Source: Oceanitalea stevensii (GTDB taxonomy: Bacteria; Actinomycetota; Actinomycetes; Actinomycetales; Actinomycetaceae). Taken from it: a stretch of DNA of 64,000 nt. The position numbers and the translations under genes are program-made. Location of the stretch: positions 69,232 to 133,231 of the forward strand of contig NZ_JACSPO010000005.1 in NCBI RefSeq assembly GCF_014837105.1, in the 5' to 3' direction. The notes beneath the pieces are model-generated. The model had not been told where the DNA came from. It was given only the letters and a program-made list of their open reading frames with translations, and did no database searches. Shown here piece after piece: positions 55,325 through 64,000 of this stretch; the stretch's first letter is position 1, and each line of letters begins with the position of its first letter.

Positions 55325-56310
55325 GGACCCAGCCCCACCGTCCGCAGCAGCCGGCGCCCGGTGGCGACGAGCGGTCCGCGCCGCTGGTCGCCCGGGGACA
55401 GCCCACGCTCCACCCCTGCGGTGAACGCGCGTTCCGGACGCAGGACCGCGGCGAGCGACCGTCCGCAGACGTCGGCGACGTCCTCGGGCAGCAAGGTGCC
55501 TGCTGCCGGTCCGCGCACCACGAGGCGCACCTCACCGAGCACGCCCACCGCCGCCGCGGCCGCAGCGGCCGCCCGGGTGTCACAGGCGGTGAGGAGCACC
55601 GTCTCGTCGCACAGCGCCAGCCACTCGCGCTCCGCGCCGGGTGCCAGCACCGCACGTGGCAGGTCGAGGACGAGTGCGTCGGCCGCCCGGGTCAGCGCGC
55701 CGACGGCGTCGACGGCCACCGGGTGCCCACCCGCCACGCCTCCGCGGACGTCCGAGGACAGCACCCGCACGCCGTGCCACTGGGGCAGCGCCGCCATGAG
55801 ACGGTCCGGCGGGAAGCCGCCACGCTCGGTGAGGACGTCGCACCAGCGCGGACCGGGGTCGTGCTCCACGCCGAGCAGCACCTCGAGCCCGCCGCCGGCC
55901 GGGTCGAGGTCGACGAGCGCCGTCGTCCGCCCGGCCGTCACCGCCAGCCGCGCGAGGACGGCGGCGAGTGCGGAGGTCCCCACGCCGCCCACGGCGCCCA
56001 CCACCCCCACCACCCGGGCGCGGCGGGGTGCGACCGCGCGGCTGAGCGCGTCGAGCACCACCTCGGCGTCCGCGGGGAGGGTCAGCCCGCCGGCACCGAG
56101 CTCGAGCAGCTCCCCGGTGGTGGCGGCCCCCCGCCAGGGCGGGTCGGCCGGGTCGGCACGGTCGTCGATGAGCACGGCCGCCGTCGTCGGCGGGTCACTG
56201 CCGGGCGGGCGCACCTCGAGCTCCACGCCCGCGAGGACGCACAGCCGCCGCACCCGCTCGACGACGTGCCGGTCCCCCGAGCGGAGCGCCGCCCGTACCC
56301 CTGTCTCCAT
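55321..56310 (-). CDS. CpaE-like / septum-site-determining-like P-loop protein
   Basis: 329 aa. A receiver-like N-terminal domain (about 5-85) precedes a MinD/ParA-like fold with a deviant Walker A (VGAVGGVGTSALA, lacking the usual GKT) and LVDLDPAGGGLEVLLG. In Caulobacter CpaE localises the pilus machine; in actinobacteria Ssd has a related domain. Heads the pilus operon; ATG at 56310 follows GGAGGGCGAGC. Confidence 0.85.
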   Translation of the reverse strand: METGVRAALRSGDRHVVERVRRLCVLAGVELEVRPPGSDPPTTAAVLIDDRADPADPPWRGAATTGELLELGAGGLTLPADAEVVLDALSRAVAPRRARVVGVVGAVGGVGTSALAAVLARLAVTAGRTTALVDLDPAGGGLEVLLGVEHDPGPRWCDVLTERGGFPPDRLMAALPQWHGVRVLSSDVRGGVAGGHPVAVDAVGALTRAADALVLDLPRAVLAPGAEREWLALCDETVLLTACDTRAAAAAAAAVGVLGEVRLVVRGPAAGTLLPEDVADVCGRSLAAVLRPERAFTAGVERGLSPGDQRRGPLVATGRRLLRTVGLGP

Positions 56311-56420
56311 GCTCGCCCTCCTCGCTCACCACGAGGATGACCAGCAGGGGGCGTCGCTGGGCAGGCACAGCCCCCGACTGGGGAGGAGCCGCCCCTGAGC
56401 CGGCCCTGGGGACCGGCGGC

Positions 56421-56576
56421 TCAGCGCCGAGGCGCTCGGTACTGACCCGGCTGCACCGGCGGGGCGCCGTCGTCGTCCTCGAGGGGGTGCTTGGCGAGGA
56501 AGACGATCGCGACGACGAGCCCGCCCCAGATGACGAGCATCGCGATGATCATGAACAGGATTGCGAGCGGGGTCAT
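56421..56576 (-). CDS. metS: Methionine/alanine importer small subunit
   Basis: 51 aa: one membrane helix (AILFMIIAMLVIWGGLVV), then AKHPLEDDDGAPPV. Typical MetS. In Corynebacterium, MetS with MetP forms a sodium-coupled methionine/alanine importer. ATG 56576 overlaps the MetP stop (ATGA). Confidence 0.85.
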   Translation of the reverse strand: MTPLAILFMIIAMLVIWGGLVVAIVFLAKHPLEDDDGAPPVQPGQYRAPRR

Positions 56577-58114
56577 CGCCGGACCTCCTGGGACGCGGAC
56601 AGCGGTTCGGGGGTGAAGTCGTCGACGGGGCGGCGCCACGGGATGAGCGTGTACACGAGGGCGGCGACGACCAGGAGGCCGAGCGTCCCCCACCCGGCGA
56701 TGGTGAGGAAGGCCAGCGGGTAGTCCTCGTACGGCTCCGAGAAGAGTGCCCGCAGGCTCGAGAGAAGCATGATGGTCAGCGCGATCGGGACGATCGCCCC
56801 GACGAGCACGCTCCACCAGCGGCCCACGTGCCCGGTGGACACCGCGTTGAGGTGGGCGCGCAGCTCGGGCAGCTTGCGGGCGCCGAGCGTGACGATGACG
56901 CAGGTGGCGATCGCGGAGACGACGACGCCGACCTCGTTCGTGTACTTGTCCACGACGTCGAGCACGGCCAGGCCGGAGGTGGAGGAGTAGAGGGCGAGGG
57001 AGATGACGGCGGCCACCCCACCGATGAGGAGGGAGACCTGGACGCGGGAGAGACCGAACTTCTCCTGGAAGGCCGCCGAGACGACCTGGAGGATCGAGAT
57101 GAGCGAGGTGAAGCCGGCGAGCGTCAGCGAGGTGAAGAAGAGGATCCCGAAGATCGGTCCGCCGGGCATCATCGAGACGATCTGCGGGAAGGTCGCGAAG
57201 CTGAGCATCGGCCCGGTGAGCCTCATGTCCCCGATGGCGATGCCCTGCTGCGCCGCCATGAAGCCGAGCGTGGCGAAGACGCCGATGCCGGCGAGGAGCT
57301 CGAAGGAGGAGTTCGCGAAGGCGACGACGTACCCGGTGGGCGCGACGTTGGAGCGCCGCTTGAGGTAGCTCGAGTACGTGATCATGATGCCGAAGGCGAT
57401 CGACAGCGAGAAGAAGATCTGGCTGTAGGCCGCGATCCACACGTTCGCGTCGAGCAGCGCCTCCCAGTTCGGGGTGAAGAACGCGGTGAGGCCGTCGGAG
57501 GCCCCTTCGAGGAAGAGGGCCCTCACCACCATGATGGTGAAGAGCACGACGAGCAGCGGCATGAAGATCTTGTTCGCCCGCTCCAGCCCCCGCTGCACAC
57601 CGAGTGCGAGGACGGCGAGGACGACGAGCCACAGCACGAGCATCGGCCAGAAGATCCCGCCGACGAAGTCGGTGCTCAGCCCGGCACCGCTGTACTGGAG
57701 GAAGTCGCCGGTGAAGAAGGCCGCGGGGTCCTCGCCCCAGGCCAGGTCGACGGAGAAGCCGATGTAGCGGATCGCCCACACGACGATGACCGTGTAGTAG
57801 GTGGCGATGACGAAGGAGATCCCCACCTGGAACCAGCCGAGCGGCTCGAAGCCCTTCCCCAGCCGCCGGAACACCGCCGGTGCCGAGCCGCGGAAGCGGT
57901 GCCCGAGGGAGTAGTCGAGCAGGAGGATCGGGATGCCGGCCGTGAGGAGGGCGACGAGGTAGGGGACGAGGAAGGCGCCGCCGCCGTTCTCGTAGGCCAC
58001 GCCGGGGAAACGCCAGATGTTCCCGAGCCCCACCGCCGATCCGATCGCGGCGAGGATGAAGCCGTACTGGCCGGTCCACTGCTCGCGTTCCGGCGTCGTC
58101 GTGCGCTCTGCCAT
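56573..58114 (-). CDS. metP: Sodium-dependent amino acid transporter (NSS family)
   Basis: 513 aa, about 12 helices. NSS signature QYGFILAAIGSAVGLGNIWRFPGVAYENGGGAF lies at the N-terminus, covering the sodium and substrate sites; FFSLSIAFGIMITYSSYL is the unwound helix 6 region. Partnered by MetS immediately downstream. ATG 58114 follows GAGGGGAC. Confidence 0.92.
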   Translation of the reverse strand: MAERTTTPEREQWTGQYGFILAAIGSAVGLGNIWRFPGVAYENGGGAFLVPYLVALLTAGIPILLLDYSLGHRFRGSAPAVFRRLGKGFEPLGWFQVGISFVIATYYTVIVVWAIRYIGFSVDLAWGEDPAAFFTGDFLQYSGAGLSTDFVGGIFWPMLVLWLVVLAVLALGVQRGLERANKIFMPLLVVLFTIMVVRALFLEGASDGLTAFFTPNWEALLDANVWIAAYSQIFFSLSIAFGIMITYSSYLKRRSNVAPTGYVVAFANSSFELLAGIGVFATLGFMAAQQGIAIGDMRLTGPMLSFATFPQIVSMMPGGPIFGILFFTSLTLAGFTSLISILQVVSAAFQEKFGLSRVQVSLLIGGVAAVISLALYSSTSGLAVLDVVDKYTNEVGVVVSAIATCVIVTLGARKLPELRAHLNAVSTGHVGRWWSVLVGAIVPIALTIMLLSSLRALFSEPYEDYPLAFLTIAGWGTLGLLVVAALVYTLIPWRRPVDDFTPEPLSASQEVRR

Positions 58115-58273
58115 CGCGTCCCCTCGTCGTCTCAGCCCACCCGCGTCGGTGGTGCCGCGCAATCTAGCCCTCCCGCTCGGGCAGCGACGAGCGCACGTCT
58201 CACCTGTCGGACACGTCCTCGAGGGGGGGGACGTCGGAGGGGGCCGTTAAGGTCGGGGGAAGGAGGTTCATCC

Positions 58274-59062
58274 GTGCCACACACGTCCCCGGGGCGCCCA
58301 GCGGCGTTCTTCGACCTCGACAAGACCGTCATCGCCGGCTCCTCGTCGCTCGCCCTGTCCAAGGCCTTCTACGCCGACGGCCTGCTCACCCGCGCCGGGG
58401 CGCTGCGCGGCCTGTACGCGCAGCTCGGCTACCTCTCCTTCGGCGCCGACCACGACCAGACGGAACGGATGAAGGAGCGCCTCGCACGCGTCTCCCTCGG
58501 CTGGGACGCGGCCCGGACCGAGGCCGTGGCCGCCGCGGCCGTCGACTCGCACGTGCGTCCCGTCGTCTACCAGGAGGCGCTCGACCTCATCGCCGCGCAC
58601 CAGGCCGCCGGCGAGGACGTCGTCGTCGTCTCCGCGTCGAGCGAGGCCGTCGTCCGCCCGATCGGCGAGCTCCTCGGCGCCGACCACGTCATCGCCACCC
58701 GGCCCGTCGTCACCGACGGCCGCTTCACCGACCAGCTCGAGTTCTACGCCTACGGGCCGACGAAGGCGACGGCGATCCGCGAGCTCGCCCGCGAGCGCGG
58801 ATACGACCTCGCCACCAGCCACGCCTACAGCGACTCCGTCACCGACCTGCCGATGCTCGAGACGGTCGGCAACCCGGTCGCGGTCAACCCGGACCGTGCG
58901 CTGCGGCGGCACGCGATCGCGCAGGGCTGGCAGGTGCGCGACTTCTCCCGCCCCGTGCCCGTGCGGCCCCGCCGCCGCCCCGGTGCGCTGCTCGCCGTGG
59001 CTGCCGGCGCGGCCCTGCTCGCCGCCCTCGCGTGGCGGGCTCGCCGACGCGCCGAGCGCTGA
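58274..59062 (+). CDS. HAD-IB (SerB-like) phosphatase with C-terminal membrane helix
   Basis: 262 aa. Motif I FFDLDKTVIAGSS (Asp14, Asp16), motif II VVSAS, Lys in YGPTKATAI, and motif IV AYSDSVTDLPML. The tail (GALLAVAAGAALLAALAWRARRR) is a membrane anchor with cytoplasmic Arg end. Relatives next to Tad loci in mycobacteria are annotated as SerB-like; the substrate is unknown, possibly a lipid phosphate. GTG 58274 follows AGGAGG; TAAGGT at 58245-58250 may be the -10. Confidence 0.9.
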   Translation: MPHTSPGRPAAFFDLDKTVIAGSSSLALSKAFYADGLLTRAGALRGLYAQLGYLSFGADHDQTERMKERLARVSLGWDAARTEAVAAAAVDSHVRPVVYQEALDLIAAHQAAGEDVVVVSASSEAVVRPIGELLGADHVIATRPVVTDGRFTDQLEFYAYGPTKATAIRELARERGYDLATSHAYSDSVTDLPMLETVGNPVAVNPDRALRRHAIAQGWQVRDFSRPVPVRPRRRPGALLAVAAGAALLAALAWRARRRAER

Positions 59063-59131
59063 CCGGCGCGCCGCCCCCCGCCCCACGTCCGCGCCTCGCT
59101 ACGTTGAGGATCGCAGACCCGAGGAGGCGAC

Positions 59132-60358
59132 GTGTCCGACAACCCCTATGAGCGCGACAACCCCGACGAGCCGGTCCAGCCGGTGAGTGCCGACGCCGCG
59201 ACCGACCCGGACGGCGCGGCCCCGGCCCCGTCCGACGAGCCGTGGTCGCAGCGGCTCGACCCCGCACCACCCGCCGACGACGCACCCTGGCTCGCGCAGG
59301 ACGACGGCGCCCGGCCGGCCACGTCCACGCGGCCGGTCGACGGCGACACCGGCCCGGTCCCCACCGACGCCGGCCCGGAGCGAGCGGCCCCCGCCGAGGA
59401 CCCCGGTCCGGCTCCGGCCGCGCCTGTTCTGAACGGCGACGGTGAGCAGCCCGTGGACGACGCGACGGGCGCCGAGCACCGCGCCACCCCCGACGCCGAG
59501 CGGACCGCCGCCGACGCCGAGCCGGCCGGCACCCACGGCGAGCCGACCACCGTCCTCAGCGAGGAGACCGGCGACGCCGAGCGCACCCAGGTCCTGCGCA
59601 CCCACCAGGCCGAGCGCCCGGTACCGCGCTCCGGCCTCGCCGAGCACCGCAGCGCCGCCTACCTCACCGGTGAGCGCGCCGTCGAGCCCGAGCCCCGCCC
59701 GGAGCCCGAGCCCACGGCGACCACCCCCGCGCCGTGGCTGTCCGGCGCGGGCGCAGGGGCAGGGGCCGCCGCCGGCCCGGAGCCCGTCGCCCCGGCGGAG
59801 CGCCCGGCCGAGGAGGAGCGGGCCCGGCCCGAGCGTGACGTCGTCCTCGAGGGGACGACCGCCCACACCCGTCCGCCGTCGCGGGCCAAGGCGCACGTCC
59901 TCACGATCCTGCTCACCCTGCTCCTCACGCCGGTCGCCTGGTACCTCCTGGCCGACGCCGGCGCGCGGCTCACGCTCCCGCAGGGCAACCCGTGGGACAC
60001 CGCGAACCTCAACGTCGCGGCGCTGCTCGAGCTCGCCGGTGGCCTGCTCGTGCTCGTCGTCGTCCTCCTCGCGGCCCGGTGGAGCTCGGTGGGCGCGATC
60101 GTCACCGGCGCCCTGGTCATCGTCCTCGGGGTGCCATTCGTCGCGGTCCCCGCGTGGACCCAGGACCTCCTCGAGCCGGTGGACTCGTGGCTCGCCGGCC
60201 TGGGCGACTTCGGTGACAACGTCGCCCACCACCTCGTCGCCTCGGGCAGCACGGGCCGGCTCGTCGCCGTCGGCGTCGCCCTCGTGCTCGTCGGCGTCGT
60301 CTCCCACGGCGCCCGCCGCCAGGGCCGCCGCGAGGTGCGCCCCGCCGTCGAGGCCTGA
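59132..60358 (+). CDS. Acidic low-complexity protein with C-terminal membrane domain
   Basis: 408 aa. Residues 1-250 are rich in Asp, Glu, Pro and Ala and probably disordered. From about 253 four membrane helices are visible (AHVLTILLTLLLTPVAWYLLA, LLELAGGLLVLVVVLLAA, VGAIVTGALVIVLGVPFVAV, VAVGVALVLVGVVSHGA). Function unknown. GTG at 59132 follows GAGGAGG; TACGTT at 59100-59105 is a likely -10. Confidence 0.75.
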   Translation: MSDNPYERDNPDEPVQPVSADAATDPDGAAPAPSDEPWSQRLDPAPPADDAPWLAQDDGARPATSTRPVDGDTGPVPTDAGPERAAPAEDPGPAPAAPVLNGDGEQPVDDATGAEHRATPDAERTAADAEPAGTHGEPTTVLSEETGDAERTQVLRTHQAERPVPRSGLAEHRSAAYLTGERAVEPEPRPEPEPTATTPAPWLSGAGAGAGAAAGPEPVAPAERPAEEERARPERDVVLEGTTAHTRPPSRAKAHVLTILLTLLLTPVAWYLLADAGARLTLPQGNPWDTANLNVAALLELAGGLLVLVVVLLAARWSSVGAIVTGALVIVLGVPFVAVPAWTQDLLEPVDSWLAGLGDFGDNVAHHLVASGSTGRLVAVGVALVLVGVVSHGARRQGRREVRPAVEA

Positions 60359-60365
60359 GCACAGC

Positions 60366-60407
60366 GGAACGGGCCGGTCGCGGGATCTCCCGCGGCCGGC
60401 CCGTTCC
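60366..60407. terminator. Bidirectional terminator before actP
   Basis: A 19-bp stem with one G-U pair (60366-60384 and 60389-60407) and ATCT loop, between convergent genes. Confidence 0.85.
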
Positions 60408-60414
60408 CTGTCCG

Positions 60415-61998
60415 TCAGTGGCTGGCGGCGCGCTCCGCGCCGGCGCCCGTCATCGAGCGGACCTCCATCTCCGCCTGCTTCGCGTCGTTGTGCTCCTTCG
60501 AGGTCACCGTCCCGAGCCAGGCGAGGAAGAAGCCCAGCGGGACCGAGACGATCGCGGGGTTGGACAGCGGGAACCACGCGAAGTCGGCGCCGGCGATCAT
60601 CGCCGTCTCGCTGCCGGACACCACCGGGGAGAAGGTGATGAGGAGCAGCGCGCTGAGCAGCCCGCCGTAGATGCTCCACGTCGACCCGCGCGTGTTGAAA
60701 CGCTTCCAGTACAGCGAGAAGAGGATCGAGGGCAGGTTCGCGCTCGCCGCGATCGCGAAGGCGAGCGAGACGAGGAACGCGACGTTCTGCTCGGCCGCGA
60801 GGATCCCGCCGACGATCGAGATCGCCCCGATGACGACGGCGGTGCGGCGGGCCACCTTGACCTCCTTCTCGGGGGAGGCCTTGCCCTCCTTGAGCACACC
60901 GTTGTAGACGTCGTGCGCGAAGGAGGCCGAGGCGGTGATCGTCAGGCCGGCGACGACCGCGAGGATCGTCGCGAAGGCGACCGCGGCGATGATGCCGAGC
61001 AGCAGGGTGCCGCCGAGCTCGTAGGCCAGCGCCGGGGCGGCGGCGTTGGAGCCGCCCGGGGCGTTGCGGATCGTGTCGGCACCGACGAGGTAGACCGCCG
61101 CGTAGCCGAGCACGAGCGTGCACAGGTAGAAGAAGCCGATGAGCGAGATCGCCCAGACCACCGAGCGACGTGCCTCCTTGGCGCTGGGCACCGTGTAGAA
61201 GCGCATGAGGACGTGGGGCAGGCCGGCGGCGCCGAAGACGAGCGCGATGGCCAGCGAGACGAAGCCGATCTTGCTCGTGTCCGAGGTGCCGTACTGGAGC
61301 ATCGGCTCGAGGATCGCCCCGCCCTCGGGGTGGGCGTCGACCGCCCGACCCAGCAGCGCGCTGAGGTTGAAGCCGTTGGAGGCCATGATCCACACGGTCA
61401 TGACGCCGACGGCGGCGATGAGGAGCACGGCCTTGATGATCTGCACCCACGTGGTGCCCTTCATCCCGCCGATCATCACGTAGACGATCATGAGCGCGCC
61501 GACGATCGCGATGACGAGCGACTGCCCCGCCCGGCTCTCCACCCCGAGCAGCAGCGAGACGAGGGCACCCGCGCCCGCCATCTGCGCGAGCAGGTAGAAG
61601 AAGGTGATCGCGAGGGTGGACGTCGCCGCGGCGGTGCGGACCGGCCGCTGCTTCATCCGGAAGCTGAGGACGTCGGCCATCGTGTACTTGCCGGTGTTGC
61701 GCAGCGGCTCGGCGACGAGCAGGAGCGCCACCAGCCAGGCGACGAGGAAGCCGACGGAGTACAGGAGGCCGTCGTAGCCGTAGAGCGCGACGGCGCCGAC
61801 GATGCCGAGGAACGAGGCCGCGGAGAGGTAGTCGCCCGCGATGGCGATGCCGTTCTGGCGCCCGGAGAAGCTGCGCCCGCCGTGGTAGAAGTCGCCGACG
61901 CTCGTCGTCGTCCGGGACACCCGCACGACGATGACGAGGGTGACGACGACGAAGAGCAGGAAGATGCCGATGTTGAGCCAGGGGTTGCCGACGTCCAT
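60415..61998 (-). CDS. actP: Cation/acetate symporter (SSS family)
   Basis: 527 aa, about 13 helices. NGIAIAGDYLSAASFLGIVG, GAGALVSLLLG and ASASFAHDVYNGVL are typical of ActP/MctC. It imports acetate or related monocarboxylates with sodium or protons. ATG 61998 shares a base with the DUF485 stop (TGATG). The facing acs gene links uptake with activation. Confidence 0.93.
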   Translation of the reverse strand: MDVGNPWLNIGIFLLFVVVTLVIVVRVSRTTTSVGDFYHGGRSFSGRQNGIAIAGDYLSAASFLGIVGAVALYGYDGLLYSVGFLVAWLVALLLVAEPLRNTGKYTMADVLSFRMKQRPVRTAAATSTLAITFFYLLAQMAGAGALVSLLLGVESRAGQSLVIAIVGALMIVYVMIGGMKGTTWVQIIKAVLLIAAVGVMTVWIMASNGFNLSALLGRAVDAHPEGGAILEPMLQYGTSDTSKIGFVSLAIALVFGAAGLPHVLMRFYTVPSAKEARRSVVWAISLIGFFYLCTLVLGYAAVYLVGADTIRNAPGGSNAAAPALAYELGGTLLLGIIAAVAFATILAVVAGLTITASASFAHDVYNGVLKEGKASPEKEVKVARRTAVVIGAISIVGGILAAEQNVAFLVSLAFAIAASANLPSILFSLYWKRFNTRGSTWSIYGGLLSALLLITFSPVVSGSETAMIAGADFAWFPLSNPAIVSVPLGFFLAWLGTVTSKEHNDAKQAEMEVRSMTGAGAERAASH

Positions 61999-62339
61999 CA
62001 CACGCCCCCTTCGAGCTCGGTCCGCAGCCGCGTGGCGACGGGGTCGAGCGACTTGTTCGCGTGGCGCACGTAGAGCCACGTGAGGAGGAACGTGGTGACG
62101 AACTGGCCCAGGCCGAAGAGCAGGCCGACGTTGAGGTTGCCGACGACCTCACGCGACATGAGGTCCTCGGCGTAGGTCGAGAGCAGGACGTAGGACAGGT
62201 ACCAGACGAGGAACGCCGCCGTCATCGGGAAGGCGAACGAGCGGAAGCTGCTGCGCAGGCGGCGGAACTCCGCCGACTCCTGCACGGCCTGGAACTCCTC
62301 CGCGGTGGGCTGTCTCAGGGCTCCGGGTTGGTGTGTCAT
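61998..62339 (-). CDS. DUF485 membrane protein, ActP partner
   Basis: 113 aa, two membrane helices (FPMTAAFLVWYLSYVLLSTYA and VGLLFGLGQFVTTFLLTWLYV), ending with LDPVATRLR. DUF485 proteins occur with ActP in most bacteria. ATG 62339 has GGGGGAG upstream; a TGATACGTT extended -10 lies at 62390-62398. Confidence 0.9.
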   Translation of the reverse strand: MTHQPGALRQPTAEEFQAVQESAEFRRLRSSFRSFAFPMTAAFLVWYLSYVLLSTYAEDLMSREVVGNLNVGLLFGLGQFVTTFLLTWLYVRHANKSLDPVATRLRTELEGGV

Positions 62340-62355
62340 GGTCTCCCCCTTCTCA

Positions 62356-62369
62356 GTGACACAGGTCAC
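62356..62369. promoter_or_regulatory. Crp/GlxR-like site GTGACACAGGTCAC
   Basis: Matches GTGA-N6-TCAC, the core of the Crp/GlxR operator. It lies between the divergent actP and acs promoters, just downstream of the actP -10, suggesting repression of actP or looping. Confidence 0.5.
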
Positions 62370-62544
62370 GACGCCGTGACCAGCGGGCAACGTATCAGAG
62401 ATCGTTTTCGAGCTCGCGGGGTGCCGGGGCTCCGGACGCCGTGCCCGCGAGCGGCGGACGAACGGTACATTCGAGGCGTGCCGATGTGATCCCGGCCATA
62501 CGGGGGCACGGCGATGGAAACGAACAACGTCGTCCGGAGGAAAC

Positions 62545-64000
62545 ATGGTTGACCACACCAGCGCTGCGCCCGGCTCCGCCGAGGCAGGAGCCGGCGGCCT
62601 GGAGAACCTGCTCGTCGAGGAGCGCCGCTTCCCGCCGAGCCCCGAGTTCGCCGCCCAGGCGAACGCGACCGCGGAGCTCTACGACCGCGCGGCGGCCGAC
62701 CGCCTGGGGTTCTGGGCCGAGCAGGCCCGCGAGCTGCTCACCTGGTCGACGGACTTCACCGAGGTCCTCGACTGGTCCGACGCGCCGCGGGCGCGCTGGT
62801 TCGGCGACGGCCGGCTCAACGCCGCGTACAACGCGGTGGACCGCCACGTCGAGGCAGGCAACGGCGAGCGGGTCGCCATCCACTGGGAGGGCGAGCAGGG
62901 CGACACCCGCACGATCACCTACGCGCAGCTGCGTGACGAGGTGGCCCGCGCCGCCGCGGCCCTCGCCGAGCTCGGCGTGCAGACCGGTGACCGCGTGGCC
63001 ATCTACCTGCCGATGATCCCCGAGGCGGTCGTCGCGATGCTCGCCTGCGCGCGCATCGGCGCCCCGCACTCCGTGGTCTTCGGCGGCTTCTCCGCCGAGG
63101 CGCTGCACACCCGCATCAACGACGCGTCGGCGAAGGTCGTCATCACGGCCGACGGCGGCTACCGGCGCGGCAAGCCCAGCGCCCTCAAGCCCGCCGTCGA
63201 CGACGCCCTGGCCAGCGGCGACACACCGGTGGAGAAGGTCCTCGTCGTGCGGCGCACCGGGCAGGACGTCGCCTGGCACGACGACCGTGACGTCTGGTGG
63301 GACGAGATCGTCCCCCGCCAGGGCACCGACTTCGCGCCCGTGGACGTCGAGGCCGAGCACCCGCTGTTCATCCTCTACACCTCCGGCACCACCGGGAAGC
63401 CCAAGGGCATCTTCCACACGACCGGCGGGTACCTCGCGCAGTCCGCGTACACCCACAAGAACGTCTTCGACCTCAAGCCGGAGACCGACGTCTACTGGTG
63501 CACCGCGGACATCGGCTGGGTCACCGGTCACACGTACGTCACCTACGGGCCGCTCGTCAACGGCGCCACCCAGGTGATGTACGAGGGCACGCCCGACACC
63601 CCGCACAAGGGCCGCTGGTGGGAGATCGTCGAGAAGTACAAGGTGACGATCCTCTACACCGCGCCCACCGCGATCCGCACCTGCATGAAGTGGGGCGAGG
63701 AGGAGCCCGGCCGCTTCGACCTGTCCTCCCTGCGGGTGCTCGGCTCGGTCGGTGAGCCGATCAACCCCGAGGCGTGGGTCTGGTACCGCCGCGTCATCGG
63801 TGGCGACCGCACCCCTGTGGTCGACACGTGGTGGCAGACGGAGACGGGCGCGATCATGATCTCCCCGCTGCCCGGCGTCACCGCCGCCAAGCCCGGCTCT
63901 GCCCAGACCCCGCTGCCCGGCATCAGCGCCGACGTCGTCGACGAGCAGGGCGAGGCCGTCCCCGCCGGCTCGGGCGGCTACCTCGTCCTCACCGAGCCGT
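62545..64000 (+). CDS. acs: Acetyl-CoA synthetase, N-terminal part
   Basis: First 485 residues of an expected 650. The AMP-binding motifs [11 protein letters not shown] (about 278) and TWWQTETG are present; the acyl pocket [12 protein letters not shown] is that of acetate-specific enzymes. It converts acetate, ATP and CoA to acetyl-CoA. ATG 62545 with GGAGG four bases upstream. A TACATT at 62466-62471 may be the -10. The gene continues past the window edge. Confidence 0.96.
   Translation, partial: MVDHTSAAPGSAEAGAGGLENLLVEERRFPPSPEFAAQANATAELYDRAAADRLGFWAEQARELLTWSTDFTEVLDWSDAPRARWFGDGRLNAAYNAVDRHVEAGNGERVAIHWEGEQGDTRTITYAQLRDEVARAAAALAELGVQTGDRVAIYLPMIPEAVVAMLACARIGAPHSVVFGGFSAEALHTRINDASAKVVITADGGYRRGKPSALKPAVDDALASGDTPVEKVLVVRRTGQDVAWHDDRDVWWDEIVPRQGTDFAPVDVEAEHPLFILYTSGTTGKPKGIFHTTGGYLAQSAYTHKNVFDLKPETDVYWCTADIGWVTGHTYVTYGPLVNGATQVMYEGTPDTPHKGRWWEIVEKYKVTILYTAPTAIRTCMKWGEEEPGRFDLSSLRVLGSVGEPINPEAWVWYRRVIGGDRTPVVDTWWQTETGAIMISPLPGVTAAKPGSAQTPLPGISADVVDEQGEAVPAGSGGYLVLTEP

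Overview
The window is very GC-rich and densely coded. It suggests a motile, high-GC Gram-positive actinomycete, probably Micrococcales (Cellulomonadaceae or Georgenia-like). Supporting markers are Lsr2, CarD, a WhiG/FliA-type sigma factor, a SenX3-RegX3 (PhoR-PhoP) system, a topoisomerase I with a lysine-rich tail and no zinc fingers, a helicase plus Tad-pilus block arranged as in mycobacteria, and an LPxTG surface protein. The lineage is inferred from gene content only.

Layout. 1-5343: flagellar block, with a truncated flagellin, a sigma-28 factor, and flgN-like/flgK/flgL/fliW, then a second flgN-like gene. 5340-12515: carbohydrate kinase, methionine aminopeptidase, glycerophosphodiesterase behind a PHO box, CGNR regulator with an operator and a divergent small ORF, RNase HI, lipoprotein, tRNA-Thr(TGT), DsbA-like protein. 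12582-19290: Ser/Thr kinase, otsA-otsB (trehalose synthesis), a stand-alone sugar-importer ATPase and a DUF4032 protein. 19335-20484: a DUF559 nuclease-like gene enclosed by two inverted, internally palindromic elements. 20540-27641: rlmB-cysS, MFS transporter, ispF, RDD protein, carD-ispD, lipoprotein. 27648-31464: phosphate regulon (pstS, regX3, senX3, phoU) with a second PHO box. 31519-40732: gpmA, lsr2, tRNA-Thr(CGT), secreted peptidase-like hydrolase, holB, tmk, oxidoreductase, topA. 40805-49155: DUF2071 protein, methyltransferase, cell-wall nucleotidase, two small actinobacterial genes, proton pyrophosphatase. 49385-56310: helicase and Tad/Flp pilus genes. 56421-64000: MetS-MetP importer, HAD phosphatase, acidic membrane protein, DUF485-ActP acetate uptake and the start of acs.

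How the parts work together. The sigma factor probably drives flagellin and the hook-filament junction operon through CTCA-N16-CCGAT promoters. RegX3 probably controls phoU/senX3 and the glycerophosphodiesterase through in-register 11-bp GTTCACC repeats. DUF485/ActP and Acs share a control region with a Crp/GlxR-like site and together import and activate acetate. At least twelve genes have a TANNNT hexamer exactly 6 or 7 bases before the start codon, which indicates widespread leaderless transcription.

Most unusual items: the DUF559 cassette with inverted palindromic flanks; two related flgN-like genes bracketing flgK-flgL-fliW; three composite palindromes with C-rich/G-rich outer arms; a TACACCAG operator shared by a CGNR regulator and an unrecognised proline-rich ORF; and a TadE-like gene reading through into the antisense strand of the helicase. 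No CRISPR array, rRNA, transposase or phage module was seen.
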